Of a stretch of DNA of 64,000 nt, positions 49,501-61,312 are shown one piece after another (position 1 is the stretch's first letter; the number at the start of each line of letters is the position of its first letter). The DNA comes from Sphagnum compactum (Eukaryota; Bryophyta; Sphagnopsida; Sphagnales). The notes below the pieces were generated by a model. The model saw only the letters and a program-made list of their open reading frames with translations, had not been told where the DNA came from and made no database searches. The stretch spans positions 7,926,213 to 7,990,212 of the forward strand of contig OZ234493.1 of the NCBI GenBank assembly GCA_965153455.1, in the 5' to 3' direction. Both the position numbers and the translations under genes were made by a program.

Positions 49501-49780
49501 TTCAACTATGTTTAGAACTACATGAGTCAAACAAAAGTGTATAAATGTGTTTTCCTTGGTTATTGAATTCATAAACGACAATAGTAAAATGTTAATGGTG
49601 GCCATGGATCATGTAAACTCCACACAATTACAAATCAAAGAAAATTGCACCATAATCAACAACCCAATTGTTTACGATTAGTTGGCTTGCTTAAGAAATG
49701 AAACAAAAAGATATACGAACAAGCAACGACATGATGGTTGTATGAGCTCAAACTTGAGCATGACGTTATGCCATGCCTTC
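46530..49780. other. AT-rich intergenic DNA with unassigned protein-like frames
   Basis: The minus strand around 47340-47740 has a frame with WWNLVHDILEL and, after a shift, MKAYKESYLKFMYSLG. The plus strand at 48902-49114 reads MEHKATKGMETKDIVQYW and then KGALEDYAYKDAKKW. Both have balanced, protein-like composition but match no family I can name. The first may be the gag region of the gypsy relic, which would be upstream of its pol on this strand. Confidence 0.35.
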
Positions 49781-50079
49781 ATACATTACTACAAATTGCA
49801 ACCTAGGTCACTATACATTCCACCCAATTTTCATTATATTGTTAGAAAACCATTATAGTGATTTAGATTGGAGGTTAAGTTGATTGAATTGTGGTTTGGG
49901 TTGCATGGCAATACGTCCACACACTTTCCACCCAACCACCCTTGGATATAGTGGTTGCTTGGTGGTTTAGTGCGTTGTATGAATGGTTTGTACATGTACG
50001 AATGTGGTTTAATGTTATGCTACCATGTGTTTGGCCTAAGCTAGGTACCATAAGGCTCAACAACATGAGCTAATTACCT

Positions 50080-51800
50080 TAGAATCGACAACCTAGGCCA
50101 AGTACCTTAGGTAACTAAGGGAAAAAATGAACTTAGGATAGGAACCTATACCTAGCCAAACTAGGTAGCCTAGTAGCTTAGTATAACTAGTTTGCAAGTG
50201 TGAAAAATCCCTCATCCACATTGGTGGTTCAAGTTTTTAACCACTCCACCATGTTTTTTTAATGTAATATTATATGTCACCATATTATTATAAACATTTT
50301 TGACAACTTAAATAGCTTGACCTAAACTAACAACCTAGATTTAAACTTATGTTAATTTAAATAGGCCTACTACCTAGACTGACCTAAGTTGACATAAACT
50401 AACCTAAGGTGACCTAAGTTATCCTAGGTTTATTTAGGTCGACTTAGGGTAACTCAATTAGGTTGACCTAAGCTTGAGCCTACCTAGTTTGCAATAACAT
50501 ACAATAACCTATGTAAACCTAGGTTAACCTATGTATTAACCTAGGTTGACCTAACTATCTACGTTTTATGTTACATATGTACAACCTAGCTTAGGGACCT
50601 ATGACCTTTGTGTAACCTAAGTGATAAAAATACCACCTAGTGTATGTATGACCTTTGGGTAAATGCACAATACACTCACCCAAAAAGGGCGGATGGAAGT
50701 CCATTTTTATAGTCCAAATGCATTGATTTAAAAAAAAAAACATTTAAATGATGTTGAAGTTCACATTTTTTTCCATTTCCAAGTTCATACCACCATAATT
50801 TAAACTTTTTTTTCAAACCTCTAAAAATATGGGCCTTGAAAAAATCAATTTAAATATTGAAATGAACTTTATGAATTTGAAATTTTCATTTGAAATTTAA
50901 AAAAATTTGAGAGACTTTTTCTTGCTTGATTTTTTCATCTTAAGTGTTATGGTACTTCAATGTGTAGTCGTAAAAAATTATCGACTTAGTTTCCAATTCC
51001 ACTAGAAGAAAAAAATCCATAATGATAAATTTTTTGGGATAGTTTGTACTGTGACATTGGATGTACCATCCTTTGTAAACTCCATCTTGAATTTAACATT
51101 TATCCTTTTGGTAATTTTTTTTTGGGTTTGAAAGATTAGAATGTAAGTTTCAATTTTTCATCTCACTCATAACTCATGTGCATACAAATTGGCTTATGTA
51201 TGACCTAGCCTATGTATAGCCTAGCATACATACAACCTAGCTTAAATGTATGACCTAACTTATTTATGACCTAGCCTACTTAAACCTAACTTACATAAAT
51301 ACCACCTAGTGTAATATGTAGGACATCCTAGTTGCTTAGCTTAACCTTCATATGACTTAGGTAGGTTAGGTTGTAGTTTATGTACAACCTACATACAATT
51401 TAGCCTACATATTATATGACCTAGCCTATGTATGTACAACCTCGCCTACGTATGATGTTCTAGCTTACATATGTATGACCTATGTACAACCTAACCTACA
51501 TACTTAATTATGACTTAGCCTATGTATGTATGACCTTACTTACATACATATGACCTAACCTAAATATATACAACCTAGCCTACATACAATGTCCTAGCCT
51601 ATTATCACCTATGTACAACTTAACCTACATAAAAATGACCTAGCCTAGCATACATATGATCTAGGTATATACCTAGGTATAGGGGTGTACCTAGGCATAC
51701 CTATGTATACCTATGCATACTTATGCATAACATAGGTGTAGCCTATGCATAACCTAGGCATATAGGTAGGTGTACCTATGTGTACTTATGCATAGACATA
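50080..51800. repeat. Degenerate CCTA-based satellite
   Basis: About 1.7 kb made largely of ACCTA, CCTAGCCTA, TATGACCTA and ACATAC words at irregular 10-30 bp spacing. Examples are CCTAGCCTATGTATGTACAA and CTTACATACATATGACCTAA. It appears to derive from tetranucleotide CCTA arrays by substitution and local duplication. A gap at about 50680-51180 is more ordinary AT-rich sequence. Confidence 0.7.
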
Positions 51801-51818
51801 CATATGTGTATTAAGCAC

Positions 51819-52143
51819 CACTACTACAAAATGTGGGTGCAGTTCATTAGTCCTCATTCATTAGACGAGTGAATTCACTGCTTCTTCATTGGTCCCAGTT
51901 CATTACAACCAGTGAATTCATTCAAAATCCAGTGAAATCATTTGGCATACAAGGATACCTTTTGTTGTGGTGCACAAATTATGTATTGTGCCACATCATC
52001 CATTGTTGTTGTTTTGTACTGTTTGATTTGATGGTTTAGATCCATTAATATGGCATTATATGGTGGAATTGTTGATGATATCTTCCATCCAATTTCCTAT
52101 TGGATGGAGTGTTCTAGTGGTTTATACACTATTTTTAGTAGTG
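51819..52143. mobile_element. Short CACTA-like element or two abutting CACTA ends
   Basis: CACTACTACAAAA begins at 51819 and TTTTTAGTAGTG ends at 52143. They face each other as terminal inverted repeats of about 8 bp. The interior repeats CAGTGAATTCATT-like words. Flanking trinucleotides (CAC before, ATA after) do not match, so either the duplication has decayed or the two ends come from different elements. The right end shares CACTACTAAAAA and TAAACCACTA (complement) with the solo end at 29115. Confidence 0.4.
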
Positions 52144-52149
52144 ATATAA

Positions 52150-55100
52150 AACAAAGCACATATGCCTACATTTGTGAATTTTGCTTTAAACGACTCATTA
52201 AAAGAGGAAATGGTCAAACTTGAAGCTAATGCTACTTCATCAACAAATGCATGAATATAGCTTTTGGATGACATATATGAATCCAACATATGTTACAAAA
52301 TTGCATTTAATCCATTGTTCATAAATACTTGCACAAGATAGTTGTGATTCTAGCAAGAATTATTTGAATTTGCATGGAGATAACTGTATAGTTACAAACT
52401 TCATTTGAAAATACCTTCAAGACCAAAAAATGTTGTTTGGCCATTTTTCATAAACATGTGTTTATGATTTTAATGAACTATAAATACAAAGTGATGATTT
52501 AGTGTGCAACTACTCTACATGGCCTATTACCAAAATACCATTATATAATGATGCATTAATTTATTCCATAAAATTTTGTGCATTGCAGCTCTTGTTCTAC
52601 TTCATTTTCATTCACATTTTCAACATGAATCCAAGATTAACATGGTAATGAAAATATGGATGCACATATATAGTTGCTTCTATTTTCCAAATCTATTTGC
52701 AACATTAGATTGTTGACATCAATTTCCTTGCCATTGAATATAATATTTTATAATATGCAATAACAAACCACAACATTTGGTAGAAAAAACACATGAAGGG
52801 TGGTTTTTAACAACAATTCCGCAAAGTTTTTTTGGAAACACCAAAGCTATTTTCAACTACATTGCAATTGTGACACAAAAGTTTATTGTAAATTGCCTTT
52901 ATGATCATGTGTCATGCATTAAAAACTTGTTTATGTGGGAATCATTGACCATGGAAATAATGTATATTTTTTAATTGTTGATAATATATGGTTCAATACC
53001 TTTTCAGTATGGTCTAGTTGAAACAAATTTCCATTTATGGCCTATTGGTACAAATTGGAAATGTGCAATATCTAATAATCATTCATTTAACCATCATACC
53101 AACAAAACCGTCCTTGAATTTCTTGTGGTAATCAACAATTGATGTTTGAAGTTGCATGGAGTAAAATTTAGATTCAAATGATGAATAATTTGTAGCAAAA
53201 GGTCCTTTAGGTTTTTGAATGTGAATTTGAACGACATTGATTGCCACATGAATTATAGGTAAACTATTAAAATCTTTGAATCTCACCATGAGAAATTTCA
53301 AATCTTCATGCCTTCCTCATTTGATTTGACTTTTGAACACACTATTTAATGACTAAACAGACTCTTTCAAAAACTAATGCATTGTTGACTTGTCGATTGC
53401 AAATAGTTAGTTACAATGAAAGAATTTTGTTCTTTGGGCATGTTTATAGGGTGAGCAAGCAATGCAAATGCCCACACACACTACACACCTATAGTGATGT
53501 TTTTTTTCTCCATCTTGTGTTTCAACTTCGAAATCAATTGTGTAAAATAATTCTTGCTCCCCTTAAAATGCTCAATTCACCTATCATCATTATACTATGT
53601 CATTAAAAAATGGGAGTAAAAGGTTGTTGACTTGGCTTTAACCCAATCACTGAGGTCCTCATTGAGTAGAATCTCTTAAAAGCATGACAATCTATACTAA
53701 TGTAGAATCAAAAAGTTTATCAAAGCATGAAAAAATGTTTCACCTTCTAGAGAAGCAATTGGGAATGGAAATAAAGACACAAAGATCTTGAATCATTTTC
53801 ATAGTACAAAGCCTTCATGTGCTTGCAAAAATATTTGAATGAAATGTATTAACAAAATCAACTTGAGGGACCTCACCATAACTTGATGCAAGCAAGCATG
53901 TGTGAAATGATAAACAAGATTAAAAAAAGTGAATGATCCAAACATGTAATGAGATCATAAATAATCAAATGAAAAAAAATCACATCGTAAAACACTAAAG
54001 CTTTACACTAAAACACACAAACTATTTAGAAAAGTTTGCAAACAAGCACGATGGTTCAATTACAATAGCAAGCAAACAAGTGTTGAAAAGAAAAAATCAA
54101 AATGGAAGGTGACACGTAATAACAAATATACCAACTATCATATAAGATAGTTCTCAATAGTCTATTCATAAACATAGATGAAATACAAATTATGATAAAA
54201 CATATCTAGTACCCGAACAGATTCAACAACGAATTGTTGAATAATCTTAACTTCAAGCCTTGGTTTATTAATTCTGAAATTTTTGACAGGTAATGTTTAT
54301 ATAAAACATGATTTTGCTGCCTTTGTGAGATAATATAAATATGTCTATACTACTACACTTTTAAATTTTAGGATTGACACGTCTTAAGTTTAAACCCAAT
54401 AGGCAAAATACTTCGGAATTTAATCTTATAATAATTCTTAAAATTTCGACGCAAGTAATAAATAAAATTTCAAAAATTTGACAAAAATAAGGAATAACTA
54501 AATTTGTGTCGAAATTGTTCGTGTACTACGATAATGTGTTATTAATAACGTGTAGATATTCACATAATGATAAGTATTTAATAGTATGCTAAACAACAAA
54601 TGTAGGGACCCTAAGTTGTGATGATAAGATATTGTTTTTGCTGTCACTCCATTTAGCTTACCCCTAAGTGTGAGTAAGCTATTACCTACTTACATAGTAA
54701 CTACTTTACATTCTTTACCTGCTTGCCTATGATACTTTACCTATGTAGGGGGGAAGGAGGTCAGTTTAGAAGATGAGTTACCATGGTTCCAAGTTTAGGG
54801 TTACATTTCAACTTGGAACCATGGTACACCCTTGAAATAGGTTTAGGGTTTAGGGTCATTTAATGTCCAAATTTTTCTGGGGTTTTAAGTTTTTTTTTTA
54901 CCAGGGTACCATTGTAGGTGCTGGTTAACCTGAGTTGTCAAGTAGTAAACATAGTAAGTAGGCAGATAGGTAGGTAGGTATCTACCTATATGGGTCAAAA
55001 ATTACCATCATGGTTAGTGCCATTATCAGACAATTGACAGCCGATGCTACTTACTTAAGGGAATACGGTAGCCTAGGGTCAGGAGGAACCTAGGGTCAGT

Positions 55101-56500
55101 TTCCACATTGACAAAACGAATAATTGTTTTTTTTTTTTTTTTTTTTCAAAAAGTGAATTCGTTTTTAAAATTTGAAATTATATGTATTTTCCATAATTTA
55201 CTATAATATTGTGTTATGAATAGTGAAATCATTCAGAATGTAGCCTATGATAATTATGATGATTTTCAACACGACAACTTCATATTTTCACAAAATTTCA
55301 TTTCACTATTTTGAGGATTATTTAATGACGAAACTGACCTTAGTGTAAGGTATCCGAAACAGCATCGGATTCAGTCTGTGGGTCAAGCTTTGAGATCTTA
55401 CCCATATTTTCCTTTCCACTAAAAGCAAAGCTTCTTTCCCATTGCTTATCTAAACCTAAAACCCTAAACCCTTGATTTGTTTTCAATTGTCATTCTACTC
55501 TGATTTTGTTTTTTATTATTTAAAGATTGTTTTCATATTTTCTAACTTCCCTATTACAATGAAGACATAACATATTGGTCTAATCCACACAAGTATTGGG
55601 TCAATTGAAAGAATCATATTAATGCATAATTGTTTTCATAGTTACTACTCAGAAAATTTCCAATTAAGAGAAAGCATTATTTCAGGCATAAACATCTAGC
55701 TAGTATCAAAGTGTTATTTAGAAAATATCTTAATGTTACAAAGATCAATTTGTTCAAAATATCACGAATTTATGTTTTGCAAAGACAACTTGATCTGTTC
55801 ATGTAATACTTGAGCAATCCCTCACAATACATTGCACTTCATATTTTGGATGAAGATTACTAAAAATTTGCCCAACAAACTTCTAATAAAATGACTGTGG
55901 TTCAACATTTTTGCTCAATATGCTGAGTTTGGCAAAAGCCAAAAGCCAAAGCACAGTCTAACTTGTTCATGACTAATCAGATGCAATGATTGGTCAAGGT
56001 GGTTTGTTATTAATAGGTCCTAATGTTTTACCTTCCCAGGTTCATGTTTATGGGTGAGGCTTGGAATCAATACATAAACAATCTTGGATGAGAAAAATAA
56101 TATTGTTGTAGGGCCAAATGCCGAGTGTGGTGGAGCTGCTCTTGGTGGATAGACCATTTTTAAGGTTTCTCTAAATGCTCAGTAGTGGAACCCTTTTGTA
56201 TATATATATATGATGATTCTATTATGTCCAGAGACTTGGAACTTATCTATTATACCTACTACAAGAAAATTCATCTACTTTTATGTTGAAGGCAAACAGG
56301 AAATGTGTCTGTAATGCAAACTTCTCGATCTCTCTCCCAATGAGTTGACAATGGCACAGAGCTTCTGCAGTAAATACCTATGCAGTCGATTGGTTTGATG
56401 AGAAAGTCCAAAACCTTGGATTTGAATTATGACATTGGTATCCTTGATCCCGAGTTTTTCCTCATCACAAAGATGAAACATAATGAAAGAAAATCAAAAT
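52150..56500. other. AT-rich intergenic DNA
   Basis: No gene is supported. Features seen are a TAGG array with an adjoining TCTACC inverted match at 54955-54988 and a 22-T run at 55125-55146. Open frames at 52777-52974, 53083-53301 and 53349-53606 have no recognised domain. From about 55.4 kb composition becomes less repetitive toward the gene island. Confidence 0.5.
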
Positions 56501-56509
56501 ATGGATTAT

Positions 56510-56562
56510 ATATCAGTTTAATATTGCACACTAATTGCTTTGATCATAGGTTCGATTCCCAT
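56510..56562 (+). mobile_element. SINE-like / tRNA-like fragment
   Basis: GGTTCGATTCCC at 56549-56560 is a B box. TATCAGTTTAATATTGCACA about 35 bases upstream resembles a degenerate A-box region. The intervening sequence does not fold into an anticodon arm, so this is not a tRNA gene. Confidence 0.35.
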
Positions 56563-56569
56563 GAAAGAA

Positions 56570-57190
56570 TCATGGCAGCAAAGTGGCATGATGAGAAAAG
56601 TTGTTGGTGTCAAGATGTAGAAAATGCAAAGCTCAAAGTATGTTCACAAATGAATGAACTCTCCATGTGAAAGTGCAAGACATTTTACACTTTCCCTTGT
56701 ACTTTTTGTGTGAAAACATTATTTGCACTCTAAACTCAACTCCCGCTATGGCCCTTTAAAAGAACTAAAAATACAAACATAAGAATATTACAGGTTTTTC
56801 TGTATTTTTGAAAAACATCCCCTCCTGAATTTATCACATTCATTTTGCACCAAAAACTTTCAGGATTGAGTACTTCACCTCAAACGATCTATGTACCACA
56901 GGGGCAAACCTTCACCAAAAAAGGTCCATAATCGAACCTTCATCTGTCATTCACAAATCAGAAGCTCCTAACTGAAATAGAAATGCATTTCTATTGATAA
57001 CCCGAAACCAAATCCATGCAAAAACCTCTCATTTATCTTCAAGTGGCTACTCAACAGTGAAAGTAGCAGAATGCAAAAGTGGGTAATGGAAGAAATAGTA
57101 CTACATACTCCTCTCAGACCAATAATATTGCATTCTATTCCAAGAAGGCCTGACAGCAAGTTGAGTAATTCAAAGGCTTGATAGTCTCAT
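56570..57190. other. 3' flank of the carrier gene
   Basis: Downstream of the minus-strand carrier stop codon. It should hold the 3' UTR. No second gene is evident. Confidence 0.45.
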
Positions 57191-57193
57191 CGC

Positions 57194-59730
57194 TTATTCA
57201 TCCAAACCATCTTTTACCTGATCCCGGCGCTCCTCATCAACTGCAAGTAATACGCGTTTAGCAGCTTCATAGACTGCAAAAGATAGAGCAGTATACGGGA
57301 CGATTTCAACAAATTCAATTGGAAGTCCCCTGTAGAGGCCACCGATCCCCTCCTTCTTGACTATACCCGTCAGAGCTTCAAAAACGTTTTGGTAGTTCAT
57401 ACCAACAGCTTCCGTTGGAATTGCACTCATATTGATTTCCTTCTGAGCAACTTGAAGTGGGTATGTTAAAGTGGTAGCAAGAGCTCCAGCAACAGCACCG
57501 ATGCTAAGAGATGCCCATGTATCAAGATCCCGTTTTCCTTTCGATCTCAGGTATCTTTCCTTCAAAGTTTCGTAAGTGTAGAAGCTTGCTGCAGCAGAGG
57601 GAACCATTCGAAGTAGGGTTGGGGTAATGCCCCGGAAAATCTCTGACCAGCCTTCTGTTCTCCCGACCTTGATGAGGGCATCTGTCAGTCCTTTGTATGC
57701 CTCAGCCTGTTAAAATACAATCAAAATCATAAATTCAAGTTTTGAATATCAACTGTCAAAGACTTTTGCATCCAAATTTTGTGAGGCAAAACAAAAATTC
57801 AGGCATTGCAACCAATGTATAATGGCTCTTCTTCCCTGTTTCAAAGAGATCAAAGCTTGAGCAAGGACCAACATTGAGAATCAACCGATCACTGAGGCTT
57901 TGAAATGGATATGTGACTAGTGCAGAAGTAACTCCTGCCACTGCTCCTGCCAATGTTGCAATCGGAATACGGCGTGGCAATGGCAACACTTTAGGGTCCT
58001 TCATGTGTCTCTTCTCCTCTCGCTTCTTGACTAGTTCATATGTCGTGAACTGCATTGGAACACAAGAGTTTCAGTCTCATCAGCACTACTATCAATACCA
58101 GAATAAATCCTGATGGTGTTGATTTCAAGTAAAGAGTCAACAAATCAGTCAACTGAAAAGGAAAACAAGGACCTTCACATTGGATTCTACAAGATGAGCA
58201 ATACTCTGCAGTGTAAAGTGTTTGGTGATTGCAAGTGTTTCCTACCTGAACTCCTTTCTCAAGAGCCTGGCGTACGATGCCGATGACTACACCCCCCTTC
58301 ATAACACTTCCAGCCCCTTCTACATGGGCCACTTGATTCACAACTTGTGCAGTGGTATGGCCACCTTGACCAGCCAGTACACGTGTTTTCACAATTTCGA
58401 ATGGAACAATTGCTGTTCCAGCAATTCCACCAGCTATTATCCCGCATAGCAGCTAGACCACAAAACAGGGTGCAAAACAGTAGTATTACATGAGTCACTC
58501 AATATGCATGGACACAATCTAAACAACAACAAAAACACATGTTAAGATCTAACATGCCATGTATCCGTGTAATGTGTGGTAATCCGCATTGGCATCCTCA
58601 ATCCATGCTGCGTTAACCCTTGCTTCTTCAATCTAAATTGAAATCAAGCTCAATTTGTATCTGATCAGCAGCTTTGACCTGGAAAACCTCCTCTCCAGCA
58701 AAAAATCAAGCAAAGAATTCCATCTAGCAAATTCATAGTTTTTTTTTCCCCTCATACCTGGCAAGGTTGATTGTATTCAACATTGGGTCTAAAATCTCAT
58801 TACATATAATCTCTTCATCTATCATCTCTGGCAAAGACTCATCATGAAAGAAAAATGGAATTGGAAGGAGGTTGGACACAGCAACGACTGAAGGAGATTC
58901 AGCGCCTTGTCTTCAAAATGCTTCTCTGAGAAGAATACCAAGTTCTCTGACCTGCCGACAATTTCCAATTTACACCTTTTGCAGCTTTCTTTCTCACTGA
59001 TTATTCAATTGGCTGATGATGATGTTATATTGTTTCGCAATAACATAATGTGCTGTGTGTTATTGATGATGTTATTGTGTGGCATGTGCATTTTTCATAC
59101 CTGTTTGAGAACCAGACTTGGCACTGGGCCAATCAAAGGAAATTTGGTCTCAGGCACTGGCACTCGCATCTTCTCTCCCACCTTCTCTGCTTTGACCTCC
59201 AGTCTCTCTGCCTTCTGGACCAAGTTATCCTTCAGCTCTTGAGCCTCTTCCTGCCCAGCTCCACAAAGAAACAATTTTTTGGGTGGAGAATTCTCCAACA
59301 GAGTTTCTGGGGGGGCAAAAGACCACTTTTGACACACTTACCCAAGTGCATTACATAGCTGCAAATCCAGAACAGCTCTGAAAGACTATGTTCAGAGATG
59401 AAGCAAAGATGGGGAGGGGGAGATCACTACCTTGACTTTGGGTTCAATCCCACTAGCACTGAGACTAGCAAATCCACCCTGCTGCTGTCTTCCTCCGTTA
59501 TGCCTTCTTCCACGCCCAGCAAGTGCAGCTCCCAATGTTTTCAAGCTCACGAAAGATACTTTGTTGTTGTTGTTCTTCGTCTTCTTCCCTCCTGCCTGAG
59601 ATTGTTGAACGTGCGAAAATTGCGACTCCAACTCCCTGTTCCCCTGTTGCACTCGGTCTGCAAACCATTGTTGTAGGAAGAAACCCTTTTGCTTCCGCTG
59701 CTGCTCTTGCTGCTCCTCTTCTGTAGCCAT
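57194..59730 (-). CDS. Mitochondrial carrier family (SLC25) protein, probably BT1-like adenine nucleotide type
   Basis: Five exons on the minus strand: 59730-59431, 59250-59101, 58452-58246, 58049-57873 and 57706-57194. All join in phase 0 through GT..AG introns of 180, 648, 196 and 166 bp, giving 448 residues. The start ATG at 59730 (AATAATGGCT) is the first in-frame ATG; only a TTG lies upstream. Three Mito_carr repeats follow an N-terminal extension of about 145 residues rich in Gln/Lys/Asn. Matrix-side signatures are PFEIVKTR (167-174), PFQSLSDR (267-274) and PLQVAQKE (361-368). Only the first is canonical; the others lack the acidic and basic bridge residues. The cytoplasmic-side motifs YELVK, YETLK and YEAAK are all intact. 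It should be an inner mitochondrial or plastid membrane metabolite exchanger. Substrate is inferred only from overall similarity to Brittle1-type carriers. The intron 4 donor (AAT|GTTGGT) is weak; it was chosen because the nearby alternative creates a stop. Confidence 0.9.
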
Positions 59731-60055
59731 TATTTTTTTCCAACAGATGCTGCTGCGACTTCGATTCTGCACAATTGACGACAACGACTTTGCGCTACAA
59801 TAGAACAAACTCTTTGAAATTCGGGCGCTGCGTGAATTGCTGCAATCGAGGAGAACTTTTGCAAACTACGTATGAAACTTTGTTGGGTGTCACCAGATAA
59901 GGAAAAAGTTTCTCGGGGCCACGCACAACGTGTCAGAGACAAATCGCATGCACTCGCAGCATCCGCCACGAGTCAGTAAACAGCTGAGCGTGCCCACACA
60001 CGGAGGTGATCTCTTTTGCATGCTCTCTCTTTCTCTCTCTCTCTTTCTCTTATGC
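59731..60055 (-). promoter_or_regulatory. Carrier gene 5' region with GA-rich tract
   Basis: Upstream of the carrier ATG. On the coding (minus) strand, about 60022-60054 reads as a nearly pure GAGAGAAAGAGAGAGAGAG tract, roughly 300 bases before the start codon. GA/CT tracts are common in plant core promoters and are bound by BPC/GAGA-type factors. No certain TATA box was identified, so the transcription start is not fixed. Confidence 0.45.
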
Positions 60056-60142
60056 TCTCGGGGTTCAGTAACAAGCAAGAGAATTACGGGAAGAGAAGAG
60101 AATGTGGAATGCGGCTTGCTCTTTCATGAGAATAGATCTGTT

Positions 60143-60303
60143 GTTGAAGGTCTGAAGGGAGAGAGCTTGCTGAGGGTCATGTCATGTCTGTTGGTGCTGT
60201 TGAAGGTCTGAAGGGAGAGAGCTTGCTGAGGGTCATGTCATGTCTGTTGGTGCTGTTGAAGGTCCGAAGGGGAGAGAGCTTATTGAGTGTCATGTCATCA
60301 TGT
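60143..60303. repeat. Three tandem 56-bp units upstream of the carrier gene
   Basis: Units start at 60143, 60199 and 60255, each opening GTTGAAGGTCTGAAGGGAGA and followed by GAGCTT.CTGAG.GTCATGT. Units 1 and 2 are identical over most of their length, and unit 3 is diverged and truncated. The array lies 410-570 bases upstream of the carrier start codon, within the likely promoter. The near-identity suggests recent duplication. Confidence 0.9.
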
Positions 60304-60309
60304 CCAGTG

Positions 60310-61310
60310 TTGCTTCTGCAATTCCAACTAGCAATCACAATAAAAATGAGTGCGGCTTAAGTGTGTTGTGACATGACTGTTCATGTAGCCAGCAATCATC
60401 ACCAAAGATAAGTAATGAGTTTGCCAAGTATATGCAATGGAGTTTTCCATACCTGGATAAAACTCCATGCTCAAGAAACCAACCTGTGCAGGGTTGCAAG
60501 TGCCTCTGTACCAGTAGTGAAGCAAAATCCACTAGAATTGTCAGCAGACAAATTCCAAGGCAAAACAAGGCAGAGATGTATGTGAATGTGAAATCTACAA
60601 GAGGAGGGCAGGTCATTACCTTCTTGCTACTACTGCGCATGATGATGAGCTCTGTGCCTCCTCCCCTGATCCCTTGAGGTAGTAGTAACTCTGAATCGAG
60701 TCTTCACTCTGCCTTTTACAGAATCGCATATGCACCAAACACACAGGGGCTCACAGTTTCGGACAGACGAATATGTGCACAGATGTGCACACACAGACAC
60801 AGACACAGACACACATACAACATGCACAAGCACAAGAGTAAGCAATCAAAGAGAAGAGATACATTTCCTATACATTCTCAGGTTTCCTGAATTCCTCATG
60901 GCACAGAAAGGAGAGTTCTGAACTGCAAATAATGCAAGTGTTGCAACTTTTCATGAGAAAGATGAAACACAGAATAGCCAAGTGCTGAAGAGAAGACAAG
61001 AGAAACTTTGAAAGTTGGAGAATTGTCACCCAGAGACAATGTTCCTAAGAATGAGAAATGGAAATGATAAAAGAATTCCACCAACATGTCTCCCTCAGTG
61101 CAATCACATAACAGCAACAGAGGCAAGGATTGCTCAAAGACCAAAGGCAAGGGTTTTAGCTTGCAAAAGCAGTGTACACAACTTGAAGCTTAATCAAGGA
61201 AGAAACAACAAACTTTGTTTCTAGATGTAAATGAGAACCCGCACAGAGGTTACTAAAGCTATTTGAATTCCTAAAGTGATGAAGGATTCTAGCAATTGAA
61301 ATAATTGAGA
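60310..61310. other. Intergenic DNA between the carrier gene and the DnaJ pseudogene
   Basis: No gene recognised. A CA/CAGA microsatellite lies at 60788-60815. The 3' part of a DnaJ gene (a DUF1977-like end) would be expected here on the minus strand but was not found. Confidence 0.5.
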
Positions 61311-61312
61311 GG

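Noticed and set aside
50080-51800. Telomere-type repeat
   Set aside because: Plant telomeric repeats are CCCTAAA. Here the words are CCTA-based without the AAA spacer or seven-base period.
56510-56562. tRNA gene
   Set aside because: Only a B box and a weak A-box-like region are present. Anticodon and acceptor stems do not form.
59731-59808. Upstream extension of carrier exon 1
   Set aside because: Begins with TTG, not ATG. The ATG at 59730 has a favourable context and is the first in frame.
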